From NCBI GenBank assembly GCA_963210315.1, contig OY723286.1, positions 1,860,001-1,924,000 on the forward strand: DNA of 64,000 nt, written 5' to 3'. Both the position numbers and the translations under genes were made by a program. Every line of letters starts with the position of its first letter. Within the stretch, counting starts at the first letter, position 1. This stretch comes from Rhynchopus euleeides (Eukaryota; Euglenozoa; Diplonemea; Diplonemida; Diplonemidae). This document shows positions 1-8,672 of this stretch, piece by piece. The notes beneath the pieces were generated by a model. The model was given only the letters and a program-made list of their open reading frames with translations, was not told the origin of the DNA and did no database searches.

Positions 1-891
1 TCGTGCCGCATGCCTTCTGCCGCCCAACGCTGTGCCTTTCCCGTTCCTATGTCGGGACACGGGAGGGCCTGAAGAGGTCATGGTGATGATGATGAATATG
101 ATGAGACCAAGGAAGGCAGGCTCACCCCACCTCCCTCCTGTTGCCCAATTGCTGGATTCTGTGTCTTGGTATTTGCGGTTGTGGGACAGCAACGCCTTCG
201 ATGTGTTATATACACCACCAGGTGCAGCATTATCGTATGACGCCACACACACAAGACAAGACAAGCGAAGACAACACTGCAGGAGCCAGGCACCCTCACC
301 TCGGACGAAGGAAGGCCAGCACACCCACACCTCCCTCCGTTGCCCCGGAGATCTGGCACTTGCTTGTCATGAGGTTGCAGCTGTGTGTGTGTGTTGCTGC
401 TGAGTTGAGTTGAGTTGAGTTGGAGATATTGCAAGGGGTGTCCTAGAGTCACGGCTTGTGTCCGAATGATCGGTCTTGTCGTACTTACACACGTCCGAGA
501 CAGCGGTGTGCTGGCATCTGGATGCATGCAGCACTGTGCCTTGAGGCGCCACCCCTCCATCGCTCTGCCCCTGCTGCACCGACCCGCAGTCCCTGTGCGG
601 GAGGCAGTTGAACTGGTCGGGGAGATAGGCTGCACTCCAAACACATGCACCGGATGGAGTGCCTGGAATCAACCAGCTTCGCAATCGCCACACGTCGATG
701 CGGGGTCAATGGACTGGGCTAGACACTAGACGCTGGATGCTCGTCTGCCCTGCAGGGTGTGTGTCAGGGCGTGTACACACTGTTCCACTCCTGTTCCTGT
801 TCATTGTCGTGTTCACCCACCAACACACCAAACACAACACCATACGCACACAGTTCACCGCACCGCACCCACAACACAACACACACCAACG
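1..891. other. Spacer before DJ-1 gene, copy A
   Basis: No convincing gene: open frames here lack the strong G/C third-position bias of the real genes and match nothing I recognise. It holds a GATGATGATG run near 82-92, a TATA-like motif (206-214), a GT run (382-394) followed by four TGAGT pentamers (401-422), a two-part hairpin at 508-534 (GTGCTG/CAGCAC outer, GCAT/ATGC inner) and a hairpin at 583-601 (CCCGCA/TGCGGG). The last 100 bases are rich in A and C, like the leader of every gene here. Confidence 0.5.
206..214 (+). promoter_or_regulatory. TATA-like motif upstream of DJ-1 gene
   Basis: TTATATACA in otherwise GC-rich sequence, about 680 bases before the DJ-1 start. The same motif is at 23741-23749 and 49676-49684. 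The distance is long for a core promoter unless the 5' UTR is long, so this is only a composition-based suggestion. Confidence 0.15.
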
Positions 892-1678
892 ATGGGGAAG
901 TCTGTCCTGCTTGTGGTGTCGCAGCACACGGAGATGCCGGCCACGGCGGCGCAGAAGAAGGAGGGAGTGGTGCCGACGGCGACCGGGTGGTACCTGCCGG
1001 AGGTGGCGCACCCCTACGCCGTGTTCAAGGCTGCTGGGTACGACGTGGTGTTTGTCAGCCCGAAGGGCGGGGATGCGGGGTGCGACGTGTCGAGCCTCGA
1101 GGTATGCACGGCTGTGCCGCACTGATGTTGTAACTCCCGCACCGCCACACGCAGGGCTTCGCTGGGGACGCCGAGTCGCAGAAGTTCAAGGAGCAGCACA
1201 TGAAGGAGGGGAAGTCCCTGGCCACCGTGTCACTCGCAGAGCTGCCGAAGCCTGCCGCAAAAAAAAAAAAAAAAAGTACGACGCCATCTTCTACGCGGGC
1301 GGGCACGGGGTGATGTGGGACTTCCCCGACTGTGAGGCGCAGAACAAGGCGGCAACTGCGATCTACGAGAAGGGAGGTGTTGTGGCCGCCGTGTGCCACG
1401 GCCCTGCTGCGCTCGTCAACGTGAAGCTGTCGTCCGGGGAGTACCTGGTTGCCGGGAAGTTTGTGGGCGGGTTCACCAACACCGAGGAGGACGCTGTGGC
1501 GAAGTCGGAGGTGATGCCCTTCATGCTGGAGACGACGCTGAAGGAGCGCGGGGCGAAGTTTGTCTCGGTCAAGGACTGGGGCGAGCTGTCCGTCGTGGAT
1601 GGGCGTCTGGTGACGGGGCAGAACCCAGGGTCTGCGACTGCGACCGCCAAGGACGTTGTGTCGGTGCTCAGCAAGTGA
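892..1678 (+). CDS. DJ-1/PfpI family protein (Hsp31-like), one intron, frame break at poly-A (copy A)
   Basis: Exons 892-1101 and 1155-1678, roughly 240 residues, the usual size of the Hsp31/glyoxalase III-like branch of the DJ-1/PfpI superfamily. Exon 1 starts MGKSVLLVVSQH and has the GWYLPE-HP region with the likely catalytic Glu37. Exon 2 has YDAIFYAGGHG and the nucleophile elbow AVCHGPAAL. Known members act as glyoxalases, deglycases or stress chaperones; which applies here is not determined. There is no signal peptide, so it is probably cytosolic. Exon 2 begins in one frame but everything after the A17 run (1259-1275) reads one base back. One more A, or two fewer, would make the gene continuous with a short Lys stretch. 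All three copies have the same 17 A. ATG 892 was chosen because it starts the conserved domain directly behind a CA-rich leader. Confidence 0.82.
1102..1154 (+). other. Spliceosomal intron in DJ-1 gene (53 nt)
   Basis: The exon ends in CTCGAG, the intron begins GTATGC and ends CACACGCAG, and the next exon begins GGCTTCGCT. Removing it joins residue Glu70 to the next conserved segment. Read unspliced, the frame stops within the intron (TGA after GCCGCAC). This is the only intron in the block that is needed to make a protein. Equivalent introns lie at 24637-24689 and 50572-50624. Confidence 0.8.
1259..1275 (+). repeat. A17 homopolymer inside DJ-1 coding sequence
   Basis: Seventeen A in a row, starting with the last base of a GCA codon and ending before GTACGAC. 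It would encode a Lys run but leaves the two halves of the gene out of frame. It is also exactly 17 at 24794-24810 and 50729-50745. Related proteins normally have only one or two Lys before the YDAIFY strand, so the run looks like an expansion or a base-calling problem. Confidence 0.9.
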
Positions 1679-1744
1679 TGCTGTCCGTGCCTCAAGTGAT
1701 CAGGTTGCCGGTGGAAACCGTCTGTCTGTGTGTTTCGATACAAA

Positions 1745-1768
1745 CACGCCACGGCTCGACGTGGTGTG
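1745..1768 (+). other. Inverted repeat after DJ-1 stop (9-bp stem)
   Basis: CACGCCACG (1745-1753), loop GCTCGA, CGTGGTGTG (1760-1768): nine pairs including one G-U, 66 bases after the stop. Same at 25280-25303 and 51215-51238. It could be a 3' UTR stem-loop; function unknown. Confidence 0.4.
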
Positions 1769-1795
1769 CCCAATTCTCTTGTAATCTTGGGTCCA

Positions 1796-1814
1796 ACACC
1801 CACGGTGTGGGTGT
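1796..1814 (+). other. Inverted repeat after DJ-1 stop (8-bp perfect stem)
   Basis: ACACCCAC, loop GGT, GTGGGTGT: eight perfect pairs with a three-base loop, 117 bases after the stop. Same at 25331-25349 and 51266-51284. Function unknown. Confidence 0.4.
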
Positions 1815-2249
1815 CTAGCTCGGGTGCACGCTGTCTTGAACCACCTTCCCCTGTTCATGACGCGCATGACGTGCAGGGTTTGTTTCGCCTCCTTGCCCTT
1901 CATCTGTTCTCTTCCGCATCAGCAAGAGAGCCAGCTCCTTTTCGTACTTCCCCGACGGCTGGCCAGGCGCCGGCCACCCAGACACTGTGTGACGTCAGTC
2001 CGTGTTCTCGCGATCGGACTCCATGTCCGAACCGCGTCAGGCGGAGAAACCATCTGTCACAGCAACAGTGTGCCTCATTCGACCCCCCATAGCAGCCCCA
2101 CCCTTGTGATGTGGACAAGAGCGATGCACGCATCTGTTGTGAGCATTGTGGTGGGACCACACCCGCTGGACCACTGCTCAACTGCACACACCGACACCAC
2201 ACCACCCACATGATAGTGATTGCATTACAACCTTGACACGACCGACATA

Positions 2250-4721
2250 ATGCTGAACATTATCGCGGCTGCGATTCTGGTAGCCACAGCAGGTGGTGCG
2301 GTGGCGCAAAAGTCGTGCACTCTCGAGTGTGGCACTATCGTGGCTGACGGCTGGACTGGCAAGGGCGAGTCCTACAACGACTGCAACGACTGCTTCTGCA
2401 ACAACGGTGTTGTGAGCTGCAGCCGTAAGGCATGCCAGACGAAGTCGTGCCCTGAGAAGAAGACGTGCACTCTCGAGTGTGGCACTATCGTGGCTGACGG
2501 CTGGACTGGCAAGGGTGAGTCTTACAACGACTGCAACGACTGCTTCTGCAACAACGGTGTTGTGGGCTGCACCCGCAAGGCCTGCGAGACGACGTCGTGC
2601 CCTGAGAAGAAGACGTGCACTCTCGAGTGTGGCACTATCGTGGCTGACGGCTGGACCGGCAAGGGCGAGTCCTACAACGACTGCAACGACTGCTTCTGCA
2701 ACAACGGTGTTGTGAGCTGCAGCCGTAAGGCATGCCGGACGAAGTCGTGCCCTGAGAAGAAGACGTGCACTCTCGAGTGTGGCACTATCGTGGCTGACGG
2801 TTGGACTGGCAAGGGCGAGTCCTACAACGACTGCAACGACTGCTTCTGCAACAACGGTGTTGTGGGCTGCACCCGCAAGGCCTGCGAGACGACGTCGTGC
2901 CCTGAGAAGAAGACGTGCACTCTCGAGTGCGGCACTATCGTGGCTGACGGCTGGACTGGCAAGGGCGAGTCTTACAACGACTGCAACGACTGCTTCTGCA
3001 ACAACGGTGTTGTGAGCTGCAGCCGTAAGGCATGCCGGACGAAGTCGTGCCCTGAGAAGAAGACGTGCACTCTCGAGTGTGGCACTATCGTGGCTGACGG
3101 TTGGACTGGCAAGGGCGAGTCCTACAACGACTGCAACGACTGCTTCTGCAACAACGGTGTTGTGGGCTGCACCCGCAAGGCATGCGAGACGACGTCGTGC
3201 CCTGAGAAGAAGACGTGCACTCTCGAGTGCGGCACTATCGTGGCTGACGGCTGGACTGGCAAGGGCGAGTCCTACAACGCCTGCAACGACTGCTTCTGCA
3301 ACAACGGTGTTGTGGGCTGCACCCGCAAGGCCTGCGAGACGACGTCGTGCCCCGCGAAGAAGACGTGCACTCTCGAGTGTGGCACTATCGTGGCTGACGG
3401 TTGGACTGGCAAGGGCGAGTCCTACAACGACTGCAACGACTGCTTCTGCAACAACGGTGTTGTGGGCTGCACCCGCAAGGCCTGCGAGACGACGTCGTGC
3501 CCTGAGAAGAAGACATGCACTCTCGAGTGCGGCACTATCGTGGCTGACGGCTGGACTGGCAAGGGCGAGTCTTACAACGACTGCAACGACTGCTTCTGCA
3601 ACAACGGTGTTGTGGGCTGCACCCGCAAGGCATGCGAGACGACGTCGTGCCCTGAGAAGAAGACCTGCACTCTCGAGTGCGGCACTATCGTGGCTGACGG
3701 CTGGACCGGAAAGGGCGAGTCCTACAACGACTGCAACGACTGCTTCTGCAACAACGGTGTTGTGGGCTGCACCCGTAAGGCATGCGAGACGACGTCGTGC
3801 CCTGAGAAGAAGACGTGCACTCTCGAGTGCGGCACTATCGTGGCTGACGGCTGGACCGGAAAGGGCGAGTCCTACAACGACTGCAACGACTGCTTCTGCA
3901 ACAACGGTGTTGTGGGTTGCACCCGCAAGGCCTGCGAGACGACGTCGTGCCCCGCGAAGAAGACCTGCACTCTCGAGTGTGGCACTATCGTGGCTGACGG
4001 CTGGACTGGCAAGGGCGAGTCCTACAACGACTGCAACGACTGCTTCTGCAACAACGGTGTTGTGGGCTGCACCCGTAAGGCATGCGAGACGACGTCGTGC
4101 CCTGAGAAGAAGACCTGCGCTCTCGAGTGCGGCACTATCGTGGCTGACGGCTGGACCGGAAAGGGCGAGTCCTACAACGACTGCAACGACTGCTTCTGCA
4201 ACAACGGTGTTGTGGGTTGCACCCGCAAGGCCTGCGAGACGACGTCGTGCCCCACGAAGAAGACCTGCACTCTCGAGTGTGGCACTATCGTGGCTGACGG
4301 CTGGACTGGCAAGGGCGAGTCCTACAACGACTGCAACGACTGCTTCTGCAACAACGGTGTTGTGGGCTGCACCCGTAAGGCCTGCGAGACGACGTCGTGC
4401 CCTGAGAAGAAGACCTGCACTCTCGAGTGCGGCACTATCGTGGCTGACGGCTGGACCGGAAAGGGCGAGTCTTACAACGACTGCAACGACTGCTTCTGCA
4501 ACAACGGTGTTGTGGGCTGCACCCGCAAGGCCTGCGAGACGACTTCGTGCCCCGCGAAGAAGACCTGCACTCTCGAGTGTGGCACTATCGTGGCTGACGG
4601 CTGGACCGGCAAGGGCGAGAGGGACAACCACTGCAACACGTGCAGGTGTTCCAACGGCGCCCTTGCCTGCACCCTGATGGCGTGTGCCCCGAACAGCTGC
4701 CCTGCCCCTGGGGTCCTCTGA
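2250..4721 (+). CDS. Secreted Cys-rich protein with 16 pacifastin-like 50-residue repeats (copy A)
   Basis: 823 residues: signal peptide (about residues 1-19, MLNIIAAAILVATAGGAVA) and then 16 nearly identical 50-residue units. Each has eight Cys, at unit positions 3, 7, 25, 28, 30, 37, 42 and 47, with the core DGWTGKG and CN-x-C-x-C-NNG-xxx-CT-xxx-C. The spacing CNxCxC..G..CTxxxC is that of pacifastin-type serine protease inhibitors; VWC domains are a weaker alternative. Units 1, 3 and 5 are a SCSRKAC version, the rest GCTRKAC. Linkers end PEK, PAK or PTK. Unit 7 has Asp24 changed to Ala. The last unit is diverged and reads CNTCRCSNG then ACTLMAC. ATG 2250 begins a clean signal peptide; the frame upstream has no earlier ATG. 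Unit number differs in B (32) and C (10). Protease inhibition or an adhesive/matrix role is inferred, not shown. Confidence 0.9.
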   Translation: MLNIIAAAILVATAGGAVAQKSCTLECGTIVADGWTGKGESYNDCNDCFCNNGVVSCSRKACQTKSCPEKKTCTLECGTIVADGWTGKGESYNDCNDCFCNNGVVGCTRKACETTSCPEKKTCTLECGTIVADGWTGKGESYNDCNDCFCNNGVVSCSRKACRTKSCPEKKTCTLECGTIVADGWTGKGESYNDCNDCFCNNGVVGCTRKACETTSCPEKKTCTLECGTIVADGWTGKGESYNDCNDCFCNNGVVSCSRKACRTKSCPEKKTCTLECGTIVADGWTGKGESYNDCNDCFCNNGVVGCTRKACETTSCPEKKTCTLECGTIVADGWTGKGESYNACNDCFCNNGVVGCTRKACETTSCPAKKTCTLECGTIVADGWTGKGESYNDCNDCFCNNGVVGCTRKACETTSCPEKKTCTLECGTIVADGWTGKGESYNDCNDCFCNNGVVGCTRKACETTSCPEKKTCTLECGTIVADGWTGKGESYNDCNDCFCNNGVVGCTRKACETTSCPEKKTCTLECGTIVADGWTGKGESYNDCNDCFCNNGVVGCTRKACETTSCPAKKTCTLECGTIVADGWTGKGESYNDCNDCFCNNGVVGCTRKACETTSCPEKKTCALECGTIVADGWTGKGESYNDCNDCFCNNGVVGCTRKACETTSCPTKKTCTLECGTIVADGWTGKGESYNDCNDCFCNNGVVGCTRKACETTSCPEKKTCTLECGTIVADGWTGKGESYNDCNDCFCNNGVVGCTRKACETTSCPAKKTCTLECGTIVADGWTGKGERDNHCNTCRCSNGALACTLMACAPNSCPAPGVL
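2310..4709 (+). repeat. 150-bp coding minisatellite, 16 units (copy A)
   Basis: Sixteen head-to-tail 150-bp units with no spacers, differing at only a few sites each, including synonymous ones. Useful markers: GGTGAGTCT in unit 2 only; CATGCCAGAC in unit 1 versus CATGCCGGAC in units 3 and 5; CTGGACCGGAAAGG scattered in the 3' half. The near identity at synonymous positions indicates recent amplification or homogenisation. Confidence 0.97.
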
Positions 4722-4983
4722 GTCCGCCGTTGTTGCATGACGTCGTGCTTCTTCGTGCACACTCGCACCTGCCACCCCAGCCTGTTTCCTGTGTCCTGCT
4801 GCTGTGCGCGTGATTCCCTGTGCTGATGCGAGCCTCCTAGTGCCGTCCTGCAGCAACCCGCATTCCGGGAGGTGCATGGATGGTTCTTTGGAGGCATCGG
4901 CATGCGGAGCACGCGATGCTTCCCAACAGGAACCCGGCCCTCTCTCGACCCCTCTCTCTCTCCCTCTTCCCACTCTCTATGTT

Positions 4984-5046
4984 GCGGTGTCGCCACCGCG
5001 CCCCTCCCCGCTCTATGTGAGGCTCACAGCCTCGTGGCCTACGGCC
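4984..5046 (+). other. Cluster of three small hairpins after repeat gene
   Basis: GCGGTG-TCGC-CACCGC (4984-4999), GAGGC-TCACA-GCCTC (5019-5033) and GGCC-TAC-GGCC (5036-5046) follow one another within 63 bases, about 260 bases after the stop. Copies at 30919-30981 and 53554-53616. Short stems are common in GC-rich DNA, so the clustering is the only notable point. Confidence 0.3.
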
Positions 5047-5838
5047 TCTTTTTGTGTGCAGCAGCAGCGTGCGGGACTCCCTGCGTCCTCACGCATGCTT
5101 TGTCTATCGTCGATCAGCAGTCTCTTTCGCGTGCGACTGCAGTGTGATTTCCTAGGCATGGTGGGGTGGCTTGCGCATGGGATCTGGCTCAGGCTCAGAC
5201 CTTCCTCGAGAGCTGCACGTGTTTGTGGCGCACATACTGGGGCAGTGTTTGAAGCTGCCTCGGGAAGGATGTGGGGTGGAGTGGTTAACAATCCTCCACT
5301 CAGTTGCGTTGAGTTTCACAACTGCGGCCAAGGTCAGACTGTACCCCCAGCTTCCCGCAGCCATCCAACTGTCTTCTTTCTTTTTCTAGTTTCTATTTTC
5401 TATTTTCCATCAATTCTACGTTCTGCCTTCTACATCGCACAGGGTTGCTTCTTTGTTCCTCAAGGTGATTCAGCCAAGGACTGCCAAACGAGTCATACCC
5501 TGTTCCTACAGACGGCCCATCTCTGGGCCTGGTTCCCCACTGCCGCTGACGTGTGTGTCGATCCTATTGTCGACTAGCACGACGTATCGCACAGTGGGTG
5601 ATTTTTCGCATGCGGGAACGCCAGGGGGCAAGCAGGGGTGGGCGGGCGCGTGGTTGTGTGGCAGAGGGACGGCATGAGGGCGGGCCGTGCACCTCGGAGG
5701 TGTGCGTCCTGCCGCACAACAGCAAGCCGTGCCGCATCCACACAGCTGCAACCCCTCACAGCATCCTTCACACCCTTGTCCCTGATACCGTATCCCGACG
5801 TACCTACCGACATCACTTCCCCACTTCCTCGAGCTGAT

Positions 5839-5857
5839 GCTGCAGCCTAGCTGCAGC
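5839..5857 (+). other. 8-bp inverted/direct repeat before guanine deaminase
   Basis: GCTGCAGC, CTA, GCTGCAGC. Each half is itself a palindrome, so the pair is both a direct and an inverted repeat. It lies about 225 bases before the ATG. Copies at 31774-31792 and 54409-54427. Confidence 0.3.
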
Positions 5858-6082
5858 CTCTCCACTCGTGGCTGTCGAGAGGAATTGATGTTCGGATGCC
5901 AACACCTGCAGTGCTGCCCCACCCCCAGGCCTTCCCACCACCTGTGCTTCTGATGATCCCATTTGCGTATTTGTGTGTCCCTCACACCAGACGTCTCGCA
6001 CCCTTGCATATCACACCACACACCGCACCGCACTGAACAGATTCTGCACAAGGGTAAGAGCAAGCAACGAAAGACACACGAA

Positions 6083-7969
6083 ATGCTGCAGAGAGGCTGC
6101 CTGTTGCTGGGGCTGCTTGCCGCCGGGTGTGCGGCAGGTGGTCGGGTGACGGTGGAGACGTACCGTGTGAACCTTGTGCAGGCAAAGAGCCTGGACGAGC
6201 TGGAGGTGCAGGAGGACCAGCTTGTGGGTGTTGCACCCAACGGGACCATCATGTTCATCGAGGCTGCGACGGATGCTGCAAAGGTGCAGGAGCTGCAGGC
6301 GCAGTACAGGTTTGCGCGTGCCGTGGCGTCAACGCCGCCCAGCAGGTTCACGTTTGTGATGCCGGGGTTCATCGACACGCACGTGCACGCCCCCCAGTTC
6401 TACAACGTCGGGTTGGGGTACGACCTGGAGCTCCTGCCGTGGCTGCAGAAGTACACGTTCCCGTTGGAGGAGCAGTTCATCGACGCGACAAACGAGAAGG
6501 TGGTGCAGGCGTACCGGCGCACTGTGCAGAAGACACTGAAGCAGGGGACCACGACTGCGGCGTACATGGGGACGATCCACACCCCCGCAACGCTGGTGCT
6601 TGCGGAGACGATGATGGAGCTGGGGCAGCGCGGGCTGGTCGGGAAGGTGAACTCGGACACGCTGATCAACACGACGCTGGACGAGGACACGCGCACCTCT
6701 TTTCTGCAGACGGAGCAGTGGATCCTCGACATGATGGCGCTGCGCAAGAGCAGGGGGCAGAGGGGGGCGCTGGTGACGCCGGCCATCACCCCGCGCTTCG
6801 CCGTGGGGACCAGCATGGAGCTGATGACGCTGGTCGGGGGGCTGTCGCGCAAGTACAACCTGCCTGTGCAGACGCACATCGACGAGAGCCGCGGGGAGAT
6901 CGACCTTGTGGCCGAGATGTTCTCCAACAGCTCGTCGTACGCAGGCGTGTACAAGGACGCAGGGCTGTTCGACGTCCCCAACACGATCCTGGGGCACTGC
7001 ATCCACAACACGGACGAGGAGAACGAGCTGATCCTCGCGGCGAAGGGTGTCGGGTGTTCGCACTGCCCGCTGTCCAACTACGCCCTCGACTCCGGGATCG
7101 CCCCCATCCGCCACTACACCAACATCGGGATGACTGTGGGGCTGGGGTCGGACGTGTCGGGCGGCTACACCTCGAGCATGCTGGAGACGATGAGGGGGGC
7201 CGTCATCGCCTCCAAGACGAAGTGGTTCCAGAACAACAGGACGGAGGAGTGGCGCTACTTCCAGCACTACGGGGCCCTGTGGCTCGCCACCCAGGGCGGG
7301 GCGAAGCTGGTTGGGCTGGAGAACAGGGTCGGGAAGCTCGCCCCCGGCTACCAGTTCGACGCGATTGCGGTGGACGTGACGGCCGAGGCGAGCATCATGT
7401 CCTTCAGCGTGAACGAGGACGCGGGGAGCTTCGGCCCTGCCAACACCCTTGCAGACATGTTCGGGAAGTTCTTCTACGAGGGGGACGACCGCAACATGCA
7501 GACCATCTGGGTGGACGGGCAGGTGGTGGTGAGTGGGGGCAACCCGGTGGGCGGGTCCCCGCGCCCGCCCACGACCGGCCAGAACCACGCCATTGTGTTC
7601 CGCATTGCGGTGCAGGGTGTGGTGCGTGATGACCTGCTCCACGAGCTGGGCTTCTTGGTGCACGGGCTGTCGGACTTGCTCGGCGGGCACGGCGCTCTGT
7701 GCGTGCAGGTCTGCAAGGAGACGGTGTCGTGGCATGGGTTCTGGGGGCAGTCTGTGGAGTGTGGGGCCTGTCTCGAGAAGAAGGGCAAGAAGGATGACGG
7801 CCGCCACGCACACGTCCAGTCAGCTGAAGCTGATGAGGTTGGTCGCCAGGTTCTGACTGTTGAGGTCAACACCGCCCTGCACTCTTCTGATGCGCACCGT
7901 ATTGCGCGCAACGTGTACCCGCACCTGGTGCAGCTTGTGCTGCCGTCCGCGACTGCGGAGGTGCTGTAG
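6083..7969 (+). CDS. GDA: Guanine deaminase with signal peptide and long C-terminal extension (copy A)
   Basis: 628 residues. Guanine deaminase hydrolyses guanine to xanthine and ammonia (amidohydrolase superfamily). Diagnostic segments: PGFIDTHVHAPQF with metal ligands His100 and His102, LPWLQKYTFPLE, ITPRFAVG, QTHIDES (His265), LGHCIHNTDEE (His305), HCPLSNYALDSG and GLGSDVSGG (Asp357). Oddly, it starts with a hydrophobic leader (MLQRGCLLLGLLAAGCAAGG) and has four N-glycosylation sequons (Asn53, 196, 282, 385), which suggests a secreted or lumenal enzyme; most characterised guanine deaminases are cytosolic. The family core ends near residue 483 (VDGQVVV). About 145 further residues match nothing I know. 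GTGAGT at 7529 and CCGGCCAG ending at 7582 could bound a 54-base in-frame intron at that junction. ATG 6083 begins the signal peptide and follows an A-rich leader; the frame is open 40 codons upstream without coding character. Confidence 0.92.
   Translation: MLQRGCLLLGLLAAGCAAGGRVTVETYRVNLVQAKSLDELEVQEDQLVGVAPNGTIMFIEAATDAAKVQELQAQYRFARAVASTPPSRFTFVMPGFIDTHVHAPQFYNVGLGYDLELLPWLQKYTFPLEEQFIDATNEKVVQAYRRTVQKTLKQGTTTAAYMGTIHTPATLVLAETMMELGQRGLVGKVNSDTLINTTLDEDTRTSFLQTEQWILDMMALRKSRGQRGALVTPAITPRFAVGTSMELMTLVGGLSRKYNLPVQTHIDESRGEIDLVAEMFSNSSSYAGVYKDAGLFDVPNTILGHCIHNTDEENELILAAKGVGCSHCPLSNYALDSGIAPIRHYTNIGMTVGLGSDVSGGYTSSMLETMRGAVIASKTKWFQNNRTEEWRYFQHYGALWLATQGGAKLVGLENRVGKLAPGYQFDAIAVDVTAEASIMSFSVNEDAGSFGPANTLADMFGKFFYEGDDRNMQTIWVDGQVVVSGGNPVGGSPRPPTTGQNHAIVFRIAVQGVVRDDLLHELGFLVHGLSDLLGGHGALCVQVCKETVSWHGFWGQSVECGACLEKKGKKDDGRHAHVQSAEADEVGRQVLTVEVNTALHSSDAHRIARNVYPHLVQLVLPSATAEVL
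7529..7582 (+). other. Possible 54-nt in-frame intron in guanine deaminase gene
   Basis: GTGAGT at the start, CGGCCAG at the end, length almost equal to the proven 53-base intron of the DJ-1 gene, and a G/C-rich body. It is a multiple of three with no stop, so the gene reads through either way. It sits exactly where the guanine deaminase homology ends. Equivalent positions 33464-33517 and 56099-56152. Confidence 0.25.
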
Positions 7970-7975
7970 ACCAAG

Positions 7976-7987
7976 CACCTTCGGGTG
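7976..7987 (+). other. C(TTCG)G tetraloop hairpin after guanine deaminase stop
   Basis: CACC-TTCG-GGTG, starting six bases after the stop codon. In RNA this is a UUCG loop closed by C-G, an exceptionally stable tetraloop. Copies at 33911-33922 and 56546-56557. Confidence 0.4.
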
Positions 7988-7995
7988 GGACTGTT

Positions 7996-8020
7996 CATCT
8001 GCCGCACCTTGCCGCAGATG
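7996..8020 (+). other. Inverted repeat after guanine deaminase stop
   Basis: CATCTGC (7996-8002) and GCAGATG (8014-8020) with an 11-base loop, directly downstream of the tetraloop hairpin. Copies at 33931-33955 and 56566-56590. Confidence 0.35.
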
Positions 8021-8672
8021 CAAACGAAAACAAGCAAAACGTCACGTGATGCGGGTGCCTGTTACATGATGCAGCACGGTTGCCAACATGCGGAATACAA
8101 AACGTCAACTCAGATGCTGGCATATTTACTTTGTCACGCATCTCTCGCCTTTTATGTGCCTCTCCCCTCCCTCCCCTCCCCAAACCTTTCAACATTCTCT
8201 ACTTGTGCACTACGCTGCACTGCACTGCGCGTCGTCAAATGCATTGGCAGTGGCAATGGGCGAACATCACAGCACACACACGGGGCTCCCCCTCTCGTGA
8301 GGGCAACATGAATAACGAACGGATTTGACGTGCCCCTGTGTGTGCTGTGTTGCTTGTGCTCTGTGGCTGGTGCCAACTTGCGTTTGAAAATCGTCGTTCT
8401 GATTTGATTGCGTGTGGAATGACGACCGACCTTCATTCATTGTGTCCAACTGTTTCATGTGGATGTGCTGTTCGCACCGCATGTAGGGTATTTGTTCTTG
8501 TTGCCATTGGGGGTCGCCCTATCGTCGCTACAACAACAAAGGAAAACGCACCGTTTTCGGCACCGCGGCGAAGACCCCCATGTGGACAGTTCCATTGCCC
8601 GTTTTCCTTTTTCCCTTTTCTCTTTTCCCCTTTCCCTTTTCCATCCCAACTTCCATTCACCCTCACCGCACA

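Larger units (their letters stand above)
1679..2249. other. Spacer between DJ-1 gene and repeat gene, copy A
   Basis: No gene recognised. It contains two inverted repeats soon after the DJ-1 stop (1745-1768 and 1796-1814, listed separately) and pyrimidine-rich stretches around 1885-1960. The final 60 bases, ending at the repeat-gene ATG, are CA-rich. Confidence 0.5.
4722..6082. other. Spacer between repeat gene and guanine deaminase, copy A
   Basis: No gene recognised; the longest open frame (4804-5577) lacks the coding bias of the neighbours and begins with GTG. It contains a cluster of three hairpins (4984-5046), a T/C-rich tract near 5375-5412 with TTTCTAG, and an 8-bp inverted repeat at 5839-5857. 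The last 100 bases are CA-rich and then A-rich before the ATG. Confidence 0.5.

Noticed and set aside
401-422. TGAGT microsatellite as a telomere-like repeat
   Set aside because: Only four units inside a spacer, present at the same place in each copy; no terminal array.
3079-4677. Long + strand frame rich in Arg/Ala/Thr inside the repeat array
   Set aside because: Shadow of the real gene in another frame; low-complexity composition and no start context.
2310-4709. Regular direct repeats suggesting a CRISPR array
   Set aside because: Units abut with no spacers, the period is 150 bp, and they encode a continuous secreted protein in a eukaryotic setting.
2178-4973. 931-codon open frame on the - strand over the repeat gene (1731 codons in copy B, 631 in copy C)
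   Set aside because: It is open only because each 150-bp unit is a multiple of three and has no stop in that frame. It has no signal peptide or Cys pattern, and its length follows the + strand array exactly.
4804-5577. 257-codon open frame between the repeat gene and guanine deaminase
   Set aside because: Begins at GTG, codon usage unlike the neighbours, no domain, and it crosses several hairpins and pyrimidine tracts.
6329-7813. 494-codon - strand frame over guanine deaminase, and similar long - strand frames over the E2-like, LamG and peroxidase genes
   Set aside because: These arise from the strong G/C third-position bias of the + strand genes; they are Arg/His/Pro-rich and match no domain.
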